From Bacteroidota bacterium (GTDB taxonomy: Bacteria > Bacteroidota > Ignavibacteria > SZUA-365), in assembly GCA_014860565.1 (NCBI GenBank), contig JACZJN010000177.1, positions 1-44,380 of the forward strand: DNA of 44,380 nucleotides. The letters run 5' to 3'. Positions 1 to 7,160 of the stretch are shown one piece after another (position 1 is the first letter of the stretch; the number at the start of each line of letters is the position of its first letter). A program made the position numbers and the translations under genes. The notes under the pieces were generated by a model. It saw nothing but the letters and a program-made list of their open reading frames with translations. It was not told the DNA's origin and did not search any database.

Positions 1-336
1 CGGCAAGAGTGGCGACGGGAATCGCGCGTACAGCCGCACCCGCGAAACCCGTGCGCGCCGTCGATCCATCAATCCTTTCGAAAACCCGGCTGTTCTATGC
101 ATCGACCAAGTTGCGCGGGATGACCATCAACACACCTCCACGTGGCGTTGTCCTCCAGCCCCGGCCGACAGGAGATCTGCGTCAACCGGTAAAGGATACT
201 CCGTCCGCGACGGAAACCATCAGTCCCGACGGGGTATGTGTTCTGGCGCTTGTATGCAAGAGAATTCCGAAATCACCGAATCCCGATCCGACGCTCCAAT
301 GGTAATCTGTCTACAATCAACGAAGGAGAAATCACA
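1..336. other. No supported gene
   Basis: Reading frames are open across parts of this stretch, including one from about base 3 to 305, but none shows a recognisable domain or a convincing start. It may hold the 3' end of a gene that begins outside the window. A purine-rich GAAGGAGAAA just before 337 is the ribosome binding site of the next gene. Confidence 0.4.
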
Positions 337-1140
337 ATGGGATATCTGATTCAAGCAGGATCCTCCCTGTCTTCATGGCTGCGGAACGAGATCGAACTCG
401 CGACGCCTGTGAGCAAAGGAGCAAAAGGCAAGGCCGCGACCCGTATTCAGGAATGGCTGAACCTTCATCAGTTCGGCCTCACGATCGACGGGGATTTTGG
501 CCGCATCACGGAAATGTCCGTGTCGCGTTTTCAGGAACAGAACGGAATCCGCTCCACCGGCATCGTGGATGACGCGACATGGAGCGTTCTGATCGCCCCG
601 CTCCGACGCGTGCTCACGCCGCTCCCCACCACCGTGCAGCAGGCCTCCTTCGCGGAGGTCGTCCACCTTTTCGCGCGGCAGCATCTCCGGGAACATCCGC
701 TCGAGATTGGCGGCGCGAACTGCGGTCCCTGGGTACGCACCTACATGAAAGGAAATCAGGGTTCACCATGGGCATGGTGCGCCGGATTTGTCAGCTTCAT
801 TCTGAAGCAGGCGGCCGAAACGCTGCAGGTGACCTACAACCTCGCCGGCTCATTCTCATGCGACACGCTTGCCGCGCAGGGGAAGAATGCGGGACTTTTC
901 GTCCCGGGCGCATCCGTCATCAACGGATCCGTTTCCCCGCAGCAGCTTCCGGTCGCGAGCATCTTCCTTGTACGGCGCACCAGCACGGACTGGACGCACA
1001 CCGGATTCGTCACGGAATTCCAGGCGGACGGATTTTCCACCATCGAAGGAAACACCAACGACGACGGGAATCGCGACGGCTACGAGGTGTGCGCACGGAC
1101 ACGCGGTTACGGGAAAATCGACCTGATCGCACTGCGCTGA
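337..1140 (+). CDS. Peptidoglycan-binding CHAP/NlpC-like amidase
   Basis: Predicted 267-aa cell-wall hydrolase. Residues about 25-90 match a PG_binding_1 domain (repeat-like IQEWLNLHQFGLTIDGDFG, then FQEQNG and TGIVDDATW). Residues about 125-265 look like a CHAP or NlpC/P60-type cysteine peptidase: candidate catalytic Cys148 in WAWCAGF, His221 in WTHTGFV and the EGNTND segment near 237. No signal peptide or membrane segment is visible, so export may be through a holin-like or other route. I chose the ATG at 337 because GAAGGAG lies about 7 bases upstream; the longer open frame from 238 lacks this. The architecture resembles phage or plasmid endolysins, but no phage genes surround it. It is convergent with the oxidoreductase at 1185. 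The substrate bond is inferred from the family only. Confidence 0.75.
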   Translation: MGYLIQAGSSLSSWLRNEIELATPVSKGAKGKAATRIQEWLNLHQFGLTIDGDFGRITEMSVSRFQEQNGIRSTGIVDDATWSVLIAPLRRVLTPLPTTVQQASFAEVVHLFARQHLREHPLEIGGANCGPWVRTYMKGNQGSPWAWCAGFVSFILKQAAETLQVTYNLAGSFSCDTLAAQGKNAGLFVPGASVINGSVSPQQLPVASIFLVRRTSTDWTHTGFVTEFQADGFSTIEGNTNDDGNRDGYEVCARTRGYGKIDLIALR

Positions 1141-1184
1141 TACTGCGTATTCGATATTGCGGTGTTCAAATGAGTCTCCACCAA

Positions 1185-2138
1185 TCAAATGGTGATTACC
1201 ACATTCCCCTTTTTATGTCCTGCCTCGACATATCTGTGTGCCTCGACCATTTGCTCCAAAGGATAGACTCTGTCAATAACCGGTTTGAACTCATCAGACT
1301 TTGTAAGATCCAGTAATAGACCAAGATCGTCGGAGCTGACCTTGGCCAATCCATCATCAATTGAGATGTACTTCCCCTCGGTGGTGAGGGAGTTCATCGC
1401 CTGTGATTTCAAGCTCTTCCTGTCCGCCACCTGCGTAGGCACGGCATCCAGTATCAAATCATACTGTTCACCACGTTTCGAGTAGTCCTCTTTCGTATAG
1501 TCAATGACCGTATCGGCACCGAGGGACCTGACCAATTCCAGGTTCGCGGTACTGCAAACGCCTGTCACTTTGGCCCCGTAATGCCGGACAATCTGCACGG
1601 CGGTCGTACCGATTGATCCGGAGGCGCCAACGATGAGAACATTCTTCCTGCTTTGGAAGTCCCCCTTCTTCAGAAAGTACATCGCCAGCTGTGCCGGGTA
1701 GGGAATCGCAGCAGCCTCCTCGTAGGTCGTATTAATGGGTTTCGGCCACACGATCCAGTCTTCGGGAATGCATATGTACTCGGCATATGTTCCCATTCGC
1801 GTCTTGGTGGGTGACAATACGGTATATGCAATGACCTGATCAGCTATCCTGAACCGTTGCACATCGCTTCCGATGGACTCAACCTCACCAGCTGCCACCA
1901 TTCCAAAAATGGGGTTCCTCGGTTTCCCAAAGCCCATCGCAAATCCCATCATCAATCCCATCGGGTGCCATACCGGCATGTCGAACTTCCTGATTAAGCA
2001 GTCACTTGATGTAACAGTCGTCGCGCGGATCTTAATGCATATCTCCTTTTTCCCGGGGGCGGGTTTGTCCACTTCCTTCAGCTGAAGAACCTCGGGTGGT
2101 CCATACTTTGTGCACACGATCGCTTTCATTTTTTTCAT
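1185..2138 (-). CDS. MDR-family NAD(P)-dependent quinone oxidoreductase
   Basis: A 317-aa medium-chain dehydrogenase/reductase. The N-terminal GroES-like half begins MKAIVCTKYGPPEVLQLKEV, and the Rossmann half has the nucleotide motif VLIVGASGSIGTTAVQ at about residues 165-180, followed by the usual GADTVIDYTKEDY segment. Zinc ligands of the alcohol dehydrogenase branch are absent, which favours the zinc-free zeta-crystallin-like quinone oxidoreductases that reduce enones or quinones with NADPH. The start is the first ATG of a pair (ATGAAAAAAATG) with AAGG upstream. It is probably a housekeeping or stress gene bordering the defence region. Exact substrate cannot be read from sequence. Confidence 0.85.
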   Translation of the reverse strand: MKKMKAIVCTKYGPPEVLQLKEVDKPAPGKKEICIKIRATTVTSSDCLIRKFDMPVWHPMGLMMGFAMGFGKPRNPIFGMVAAGEVESIGSDVQRFRIADQVIAYTVLSPTKTRMGTYAEYICIPEDWIVWPKPINTTYEEAAAIPYPAQLAMYFLKKGDFQSRKNVLIVGASGSIGTTAVQIVRHYGAKVTGVCSTANLELVRSLGADTVIDYTKEDYSKRGEQYDLILDAVPTQVADRKSLKSQAMNSLTTEGKYISIDDGLAKVSSDDLGLLLDLTKSDEFKPVIDRVYPLEQMVEAHRYVEAGHKKGNVVITI

Positions 2139-2251
2139 CTCATTGCCTTTCCATGTGGAAGTTCTACTGGTTTAACAATGACGCACAACGCGTAAGCAGC
2201 GTCGGCTTGAGAAAGCAGGGCAGTTGATAAAAGATTGCCAACTGCACTGGT

Positions 2252-2383
2252 GTCGAACATATTGCAATACTCCCGCAGGGCGGAGCGCCAGCTGGCGAGG
2301 CGCGAAAGGTAGTCGTTGAATTCCCCAAGCGTGGCGACGTGGGCACCATCGACCTTGTCGTCTCCGGTGGAATTCGTTTTGAG
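2252..2383 (-). pseudogene. Decayed C-terminal fragment of a lipoprotein family
   Basis: The minus strand reads LKTNSTGDDKVDGAHVATL followed by GEFNDYLSRLASWRSALREY and a terminal FD. This aligns with the end of the frameshifted lipoprotein gene at 13484-13880 (VDRAKIASEGEYQTFLDRL, then WRAALAEYYSVFD and a stop). Shared positions include VD, GE, LxRL, WRxAL, EY and the terminal FD. Only this tail is left; no start or signal peptide belongs to it, and the frame runs on past FD into unrelated sequence. It sits directly downstream of the DUF5615 gene. Best read as the relic of a paralogue. Confidence 0.5.
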
Positions 2384-2409
2384 GGTGGTCAAGATTTTGG
2401 TGGGCTCTT

Positions 2410-2742
2410 TCAACTGAGGAGAAGCAGAGACTCCTCCATATCCACAAGGAAAGCTGATATGATGGCTCCACTCTGCTCGAACAAACCGAGTATCGTATTC
2501 GTGGAGCAATTCCCTGTGCGAAGATGGATAACCTTGGGAGGCGCGCCTAAGAGCAGGCTTTTATGGTGGAAGTCGGAATCCTTCGTCAGAATGGCATATC
2601 CGTTGGCTGCAGCATACCCCCAAATCTCGTCGTCGGATGCTGACTCCATTCCCAGAATTCGAACGTGAGACGTCCCTGGAAATGTCACGTCGAGCGAAGC
2701 GACAAGACGAAAACCGAGATTCTGATCAAGGAGGAGTTTCAT
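2410..2742 (-). CDS. DUF5615 PIN-like toxin
   Basis: A 110-aa protein beginning MKLLLDQNLGFRLVASL. The acidic start (LLLDQNL), the ASDDEIWGYAAANGYAILTKDSDF block and the later PPKVIHLRTGN match the DUF5615/Mut7-C-like PIN family, where conserved aspartates form a metal-dependent RNase site. It is the usual toxin half of a DUF433/DUF5615 module. Its ATG overlaps the TGA of the preceding DUF433 gene as ATGA, so the two are translationally coupled. The C-terminal segment (about 75-110) is normal in length. RNase activity is inferred from the family. Confidence 0.85.
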   Translation of the reverse strand: MKLLLDQNLGFRLVASLDVTFPGTSHVRILGMESASDDEIWGYAAANGYAILTKDSDFHHKSLLLGAPPKVIHLRTGNCSTNTILGLFEQSGAIISAFLVDMEESLLLLS

Positions 2743-2963
2743 GCGACAGAGATCGAGAGACGTTTTTCTCTATCGGCCGCGAATGTAAGGCATGCACGAA
2801 TATCATCCTTGGTCAGTTCTGGGAAATCGCGGATGATCTCATCATCCGACATCCCTGAGGCGAGATATTCGAGCACATCAGAAACAGTGATGCGCATATT
2901 GCGAATACATGGTTTCCCGCTTCGCTTGCCAGCTTCGATGGTGATAATGTTTCTGTAATCCAT
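2739..2963 (-). CDS. DUF433 antitoxin
   Basis: A 74-aa protein starting MDYRNIITIEAGKRSGKPCI. This matches DUF433: a short N-terminal strand, the G(K/R)PCI..(R/T)R.TV core, then a helical DNA-binding part (VSDVLEYLASGMSDDEIIRDFPELTKDDIRACL). These proteins bind the DUF5615 toxin and probably repress their own promoter. I placed the start at 2963; the frame extends 15 codons upstream but those residues do not belong to the family. Overlap with the toxin gene is 4 bases. Confidence 0.85.
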   Translation of the reverse strand: MDYRNIITIEAGKRSGKPCIRNMRITVSDVLEYLASGMSDDEIIRDFPELTKDDIRACLTFAADREKRLSISVA

Positions 2964-3046
2964 GAGGAAACGTAGCAGTTTCGATGTGCAAAGGCAAGTC
3001 CCGACCATGCCTCCTCTATGCGCGAAAATGCGGAACGGGTCGAAGG

Positions 3047-3155
3047 TTACCCCTTCCCCACCACCAGCCGCATGTAGCCCGATGCGCGGCGGATGTCGCG
3101 GGCAATGTGACGGACGATATTTCCGCCGAGCTGGGCGACTTCAGCGGGAGCGTAG
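3047..3155 (-). pseudogene. Possible 3' coding remnant
   Basis: Read on the minus strand, this stretch gives APAEVAQLGGNIVRHIARDI and then RRASGYMRLVVGKG before a TAA at 3047-3049. It looks like a protein C-terminus rather than random sequence. It lies in a different frame from the end of the winged-helix gene whose stop is at 3141, so it may be the frameshifted former tail of that gene or the end of a lost one. I do not recognise the family. Confidence 0.3.
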
Positions 3156-4127
3156 TTTCATCATTTCCTCACATGCCGACTGAATACGTTCGTCGGCCTC
3201 GTCCTGCAGACTGAGGTAAAGTGAAAAGACGTCGACGTGATTCAACGCGGCGACCGGTGCGGGGTCGTATCGCCAGATCTGTAGAGAACAGGCGCCGTCG
3301 TCAGCCACTGACAACTGCCGAACCCCCTTCTCGTGCAGCACCCGCCATATGAGCGGGGCGACGGCATAGACCGGAAATTCAGGCGGATTGAGCATGCTCA
3401 TTGCGGCCAGGGCGCTTTCCCCTGCCGGAATTCTGTTCGCCGCCGGCACCTCGTCTTCCCAAACAATCACCGTTTTTTTCCGCGGATCTCGCATGAACGG
3501 CCGGACACGCTCCCAGAGTGCCGCGAGATCCGCTGGGGGAAGCAGAAGGCGCTCGCGACCTTTCCGCAACACGTCGATAATACCGTTCGCATGAAGTTCA
3601 TTCAATGCCCGACTGGCACTCATGGAGGAGCATTCCAGCAGATCCGAGATTTCAGTTACACTGAGAGGTGCCGCAACATGTCCATTGAGCATTTGCAGCG
3701 CCAGCAGCTGCGTCATGGGACTGAATGCCTCAACAGGACGTGGACGGCTGCGGCGATAATGACGCTTCAGACTCAGTCCGAATTCCGGCCAGTACATCTG
3801 GAGTTCCGGTACGATGAAAGCCAAGCCGCGAGCGATAAGCCGTTCGCGGATGTAATACGGGAGCGTCTCCGCGATGAGAACCACGCCAGCACATTCGCTG
3901 CCTTTCAGAAGGACAGTATGCTTTTCGTATTGCGCAGGTCGCAGCTCTTCCGGATGCTTCGCGTACACCCCAAGCCACCGCTCTTCTCCAAGCATTATAG
4001 AGTACTGCTCATAAAGCCCGACAAGAAATCGAGGAAGTCCACGCCCGTACGCCGCAGGCTCAACCGAGACGTTCACCGCCCCGGCCTTGGTCAGTGCATG
4101 AAGCATATTGTTCGCTATATCTTTCAT
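3141..4127 (-). CDS. Winged-helix regulator, antitoxin-like
   Basis: A 328-aa protein whose middle holds a helix-turn-helix: LSVTEISDLLECSSMSASRA followed by LNELHANGII and a wing-like GRERLLLP. The N-terminal half (about 1-140) and C-terminal half resemble proteins annotated as MarR-type or AbiEi-like regulators; I cannot decide between these. No enzymatic motif is seen. I chose the ATG at 4127 rather than the upstream TTG at 4181, because the longer form would place the operator-like inverted repeat at 4155-4175 inside the gene. No AbiEii-type nucleotidyltransferase partner is adjacent, so it may act alone or be an orphan antitoxin. Its 3' end may be shortened by a frameshift (see 3047-3155). 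Confidence 0.55.
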   Translation of the reverse strand: MKDIANNMLHALTKAGAVNVSVEPAAYGRGLPRFLVGLYEQYSIMLGEERWLGVYAKHPEELRPAQYEKHTVLLKGSECAGVVLIAETLPYYIRERLIARGLAFIVPELQMYWPEFGLSLKRHYRRSRPRPVEAFSPMTQLLALQMLNGHVAAPLSVTEISDLLECSSMSASRALNELHANGIIDVLRKGRERLLLPPADLAALWERVRPFMRDPRKKTVIVWEDEVPAANRIPAGESALAAMSMLNPPEFPVYAVAPLIWRVLHEKGVRQLSVADDGACSLQIWRYDPAPVAALNHVDVFSLYLSLQDEADERIQSACEEMMKLRSR

Positions 4128-4154
4128 GGCATCATGATAACATTCTCTCTGCAC

Positions 4155-4175
4155 AATAACATTATCTTTGTTATT
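4155..4175. promoter_or_regulatory. Inverted-repeat operator candidate
   Basis: A perfect 7-bp inverted repeat AATAACA...TGTTATT with a 7-base spacer lies about 28 bases upstream of the ATG at 4127, and the half-site ATAACATT recurs at 4137-4144. Position and symmetry fit autorepression by the winged-helix protein. Confidence 0.45.
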
Positions 4176-4270
4176 ATGCAAATGCTCTGTTGATTTAAAT
4201 TACAATTCCCGCAATTTGATAGACTACTACTGCAGGTAGCAGCAATCGGTCAAGCGGACCCATTGTATAT

Positions 4271-5356
4271 TCAAACGGCATCCCATCCATAAAACACCTT
4301 CAGCTTGTTGCCCTGGTTGCGGGGGAGCAGTTCGTCGTGCTGCAGGCGGCCGACGACGATGCCGGGAGCGATGCCGACCTCGGAGGCAAAGGTCTTGATT
4401 TCCTCGATGGTCGGCTGCCGTGTTGCGACGAAGTCCGTGTAGTCCGCGAGCGGGATGAGCCGGTCGCAGGCGAAATCATCCGCCTCCGTTTCCTTATCCC
4501 CATCCATGCCTTTCCCTTCGATGAAGACGTCCTTGCGCCCATGGAGCATGATGTGACCCGCCTCGTGGAAGAAGGTGAACCACAGGTGGTCGTTGCTCTT
4601 GTATCGCAGGCTGAGCTGAATGACCGCCTTGTCTCCCATCCAGCGGGTGGCGCCGTACACGCCGGTCCTGGGGAGTTCCGGAACGAACACAACCGCTGCA
4701 CCCGCCGAGGCGCAGAGTTCCACCAGGCGCGGCAGGAATACCTCGGGCGGCTCGGTGGTCAGGGCACGGACTTCATCCAGCATCGCGCGAAACTGTTTCC
4801 TGTCGAACGGCGCGCAGTCGATACGCTGCGCTTCGATCTCGCCCTTCCGAAGCCAGGCGGAAACAGCTTCCGCGGACTTCTCGAAGCGCTGCGTCTGCCG
4901 GTACGCCACCTGGTGTTCGCGCCAAACGGTTTCCCACTGCTCGGGCGATGCGATACCAAAGAACCGAAGGACTTCCTCGAGCTGCTGCGCCTTGTCCTTG
5001 CATTCCTGAATCCATTTCAGCTTGATCATGGCGCGTAAGGGAATCGTCTTGAGCCACGCGAGATGAGATTGCAGACGCTGTATCTCCGCGAGACGGACAA
5101 TATCTTCGCGGTACTGCCGCTCCATGTTGTTCCAGAAATGCGCGGGCCGCCCGAGTGACCTTTCAAGCTTGAGGGCCGTTTCCGGCGTTATCGCCGCCTT
5201 CCCCTTGATGATCTCGTTGATCGTTTTCTTTGCAAGCCCAGTTCGCTCAGCCAATTCCACCTGCGTCATCCCGATGGATTCAATATGATCTTCGAGCACC
5301 TCCCCCGGCATGACAACATAGTCCGGCAGATATGCCTTTGTGTTCGATTCCGCCAT
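4271..5356 (-). CDS. HigA-type antitoxin fused to ImmA/IrrE peptidase domain
   Basis: A 361-aa protein. Residues about 14-75 form an Xre/HigA helix-turn-helix (PGEVLEDHIESIGMTQVELA, then ERTGLAKKTINEIIKGK). Residues about 205-310 form a COG2856/ImmA-IrrE zinc metallopeptidase with HEAGH at 264-268 and a downstream DDFACDRLIP helix (about 292-302) that usually carries the third ligand. Such fusions typically act as antitoxins or as regulators that cleave a repressor. The start ATG has a strong GGAGG ribosome binding site and a good promoter just upstream. No HigB-like toxin is next to it on either side, so it may be a solitary regulator or have lost its partner. The two ends look complete. Confidence 0.85.
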   Translation of the reverse strand: MAESNTKAYLPDYVVMPGEVLEDHIESIGMTQVELAERTGLAKKTINEIIKGKAAITPETALKLERSLGRPAHFWNNMERQYREDIVRLAEIQRLQSHLAWLKTIPLRAMIKLKWIQECKDKAQQLEEVLRFFGIASPEQWETVWREHQVAYRQTQRFEKSAEAVSAWLRKGEIEAQRIDCAPFDRKQFRAMLDEVRALTTEPPEVFLPRLVELCASAGAAVVFVPELPRTGVYGATRWMGDKAVIQLSLRYKSNDHLWFTFFHEAGHIMLHGRKDVFIEGKGMDGDKETEADDFACDRLIPLADYTDFVATRQPTIEEIKTFASEVGIAPGIVVGRLQHDELLPRNQGNKLKVFYGWDAV

Positions 5357-5413
5357 GTGTATCCTCCATTCCGATTATGGTCACCGCCTTTTTTTCGAGC
5401 TCCGGAATCTTGG

Positions 5414-5442
5414 AAGATATTGCCAAAACACTCCCCTGTCAA
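5414..5442 (-). promoter_or_regulatory. Sigma70-type promoter of the HigA-ImmA gene
   Basis: On the minus strand, TTGACA (5442-5437) and TATCTT (5419-5414) are separated by 17 bases, about 60 bases upstream of the ATG at 5356. Spacing and -35 match the consensus. Confidence 0.6.
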
Positions 5443-5476
5443 GTTTTTTATTAACCCTATGCGTTCATTTTTTATC

Positions 5477-5983
5477 TCATCCATCGCCCGGGATCATATC
5501 GTCCATCTTCCCAGCGTACGTTGCCTTGACGCGGCGGGAGAAGGTGAAGTACGCGTACCACAAGGCCATCCAGATCAGTTTGCGTTGCGCGAAAATGAGG
5601 TCCTGTTCCATCCCGAGCAGCGCGGTAACAATCGCCGCGACAATGACGCACGCGGCGTAGGACAGAATCCAGATTTTCACGAATCGCACCGCCCCCACCC
5701 TCAGCCCCTTGAGCCTCCAGGCGGCCGCGACACCCCAGGCAACGAAGCCGAGCTCAAGCACGGAGAGGAGGGCGAAAGCAATCGGTGGAAGGCCGGTCAC
5801 GACCTCGATCCCAGCGTGTTCGATGAATCCCAGCCACAGCATACTGAACAGGCCGACCTCGACAATCGGTGCGAGATACATGACCGTGATGATGAAAAAC
5901 GATAGCCAACCGCCGATGCCGAGGTATTTCGTGCGGTCCGTACCGGCTTCCGTCGCGTAGGTCTGATTGTGCTGCTCGGTCAT
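5477..5983 (-). CDS. DUF2569-like four-helix membrane protein
   Basis: A 168-aa protein with a GIGGWLSFFIITVMYLAPIV opening typical of DUF2569, then three more hydrophobic segments at about 63-87, 100-122 and 130-148. The GGWL motif at the first membrane helix and the four-helix layout are the reasons for the call. Function of this family is not known. The ATG has GGAAG upstream and lies 9 bases after the end of a 50-codon reading frame, which itself follows an Xre gene, so the three are probably one operon. Confidence 0.7.
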   Translation of the reverse strand: MTEQHNQTYATEAGTDRTKYLGIGGWLSFFIITVMYLAPIVEVGLFSMLWLGFIEHAGIEVVTGLPPIAFALLSVLELGFVAWGVAAAWRLKGLRVGAVRFVKIWILSYAACVIVAAIVTALLGMEQDLIFAQRKLIWMALWYAYFTFSRRVKATYAGKMDDMIPGDG

Positions 5984-5992
5984 GATTTCTTC

Positions 5993-6145
5993 CTATGCGC
6001 ATTCATCCGTGATGGAATAGTCCTCATCGTCTATCGTCCAGCTGCCGACGACGGAATCCTCGGTGTCGTCGAGCGTCATCGTCCCGCTCGCGACAGGTTC
6101 GTAGGCGGAATACGCGAGCAGTTCCACGGTCCAGGTTCCCGTCAA
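5993..6145 (-). CDS. Small beta-rich protein
   Basis: A 50-aa frame starting at a TTG with GGAGAG about 8 bases upstream, giving TGTWTVELLAYSAYEPVASG and then TMTLDDTEDSVVGSWTIDDE. Alternating hydrophobic residues and GTW/GSW turns suggest a small beta structure of the kind seen in lipocalin-like or META-type strands. It fills the gap between the Xre gene (20 bases upstream) and the DUF2569 gene (9 bases downstream). A longer version from ATG upstream would overlap the Xre gene by about 70 bases and is less likely. Function unknown. Confidence 0.4.
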   Translation of the reverse strand: MTGTWTVELLAYSAYEPVASGTMTLDDTEDSVVGSWTIDDEDYSITDECA

Positions 6146-6164
6146 ATGGCGGGCTCTCCGGCTT

Positions 6165-6482
6165 TCAGCGAATCGAACCACCGGATCGGTTCCGCTTCTG
6201 GATCGGTGTCGAGGGAACCAGCGCGACTTCGACATCGCATCCAAGCGCGTGGGAGATCTTCACGAGCGTGTGCAGCGTTACGTTGGTCGAGTCGTTGAAG
6301 AGCTTGGTCACGTATGCCTTGCTGCAGGACAATCGTGCGGCAAGTTCCGAACGCGTAATTCCCTGCTCCTCCATGACATGGAGGATGTCCTCATAGAGTT
6401 TAAGGCGAAGCATGCCTGCTTGATATTCCAGGTCGCTCTCGAGCTTTGAGAACTGTTCGGCAAACCACTTTTCCTTCGGCAT
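6165..6482 (-). CDS. Xre-family regulator
   Basis: A 105-aa protein. An N-terminal helix of about 25 residues precedes a helix-turn-helix at about 37-90 (MEEQGITRSELAARLSCSKA, then YVTKLFNDSTNVTLHTLVKI). It ends with SHALGCDVEVALVPS, a common tail of antitoxin-like Xre proteins. The ATG has AGAGGTGA upstream. No HigB or RelE-like toxin precedes it; the tightly linked genes downstream are a 50-aa protein and a DUF2569 membrane protein. The upstream region has two inverted repeats likely to be its operator. Confidence 0.8.
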   Translation of the reverse strand: MPKEKWFAEQFSKLESDLEYQAGMLRLKLYEDILHVMEEQGITRSELAARLSCSKAYVTKLFNDSTNVTLHTLVKISHALGCDVEVALVPSTPIQKRNRSGGSIR

Positions 6483-6510
6483 GATCTCACCTCTGAATCA
6501 ATCGAAGGAA

Positions 6511-6562
6511 GTTAACCTTTATGTTAACTTTGGTCAAGTGCTGTAGAAGTGTCAACCAAAGT
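6511..6562. promoter_or_regulatory. Double inverted repeat upstream of Xre gene
   Basis: GTTAAC occurs at 6511-6516 and again at 6523-6528, a 12-bp repeat of a palindrome. A second pair, ACTTTGGT (6527-6534) and ACCAAAGT (6555-6562), forms an 8-bp inverted repeat with a 20-base spacer. They lie 29-80 bases upstream of the Xre start and are probably operator sites. Confidence 0.45.
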
Positions 6563-6599
6563 GGCATATGTTTTATTAGCCGCAGTTAGCGGCCTACGC

Positions 6600-7160
6600 T
6601 CAACAACCGAAACCCGGGAAGTGCCTACCACAGTCGTACTGGAACGATGCCGGCAGGTCCGGCAGACTGGTGAGATATTCGAGAACGTCAACGGCATCGT
6701 CGTCTGCCAGCCGGCCCTCATCCACCAGAAAACGCAGAAGTTCGACACTCCCGACGGTCTCGACCCCGAGGATCAAAGCGACATCCCGCAATCCCGTGTC
6801 ATCCGTTGCGAGCCAACACTCCAAAAGAAGTGCCGTGGCCAGCGCGGAAATGTCGACGCGGGACAGCGCAATGTCCTGTTCCCAGGCGCACTCGTCCACG
6901 ACTCGAACCGCACCAGTGTGTCGCTGCAGAAGCTCATGCGGTAGGACGACCGGCGATGTTCTGTTCGCGGAGTATTGCGCGTCGTTCACCCAGGGATGAA
7001 TCGCGTGCAGCCGTTCCTGCTTCCCATATTCCGTTTCGAATTCGGCGATAATGTGGAGTCGATGTCCGTCCGCGCCGAAAGGTGTATCCAGCATCGGATG
7101 GACATGCCTTGCGAGCCGAAGATAGACACCACTGTCAACGAGGATCGTCCGTCGCGCCAT
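6600..7160 (-). CDS. PIN-domain-like toxin
   Basis: A 186-aa protein that starts MARRTILVDSGVYLRLARHV, with a first aspartate (DSGVY) typical of PIN nucleases. A later acidic block, ALATALLLECWLATDDTGLR followed by DVALILGVETVGSVELLRFL, fits the second half of a PIN fold. The start codon overlaps the 3' end of an Xre-ImmA gene by 26 bases, so it is coupled to it. Xre-COG2856 plus PIN is a recurring predicted toxin-antitoxin pair. RNase activity is inferred; the central 35-100 segment is longer than in VapC. Confidence 0.7.
   Translation of the reverse strand: MARRTILVDSGVYLRLARHVHPMLDTPFGADGHRLHIIAEFETEYGKQERLHAIHPWVNDAQYSANRTSPVVLPHELLQRHTGAVRVVDECAWEQDIALSRVDISALATALLLECWLATDDTGLRDVALILGVETVGSVELLRFLVDEGRLADDDAVDVLEYLTSLPDLPASFQYDCGRHFPGFGC

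Noticed and set aside
9-305. 98-codon frame at the left edge
   Set aside because: No ribosome binding site, no domain and proline/arginine-rich product; not supportable as a gene.
2135-2509. 124-codon frame as a full gene
   Set aside because: Its first 40 codons overlap the DUF5615 gene in another frame; only the short tail with similarity to the lipoprotein family is supported.
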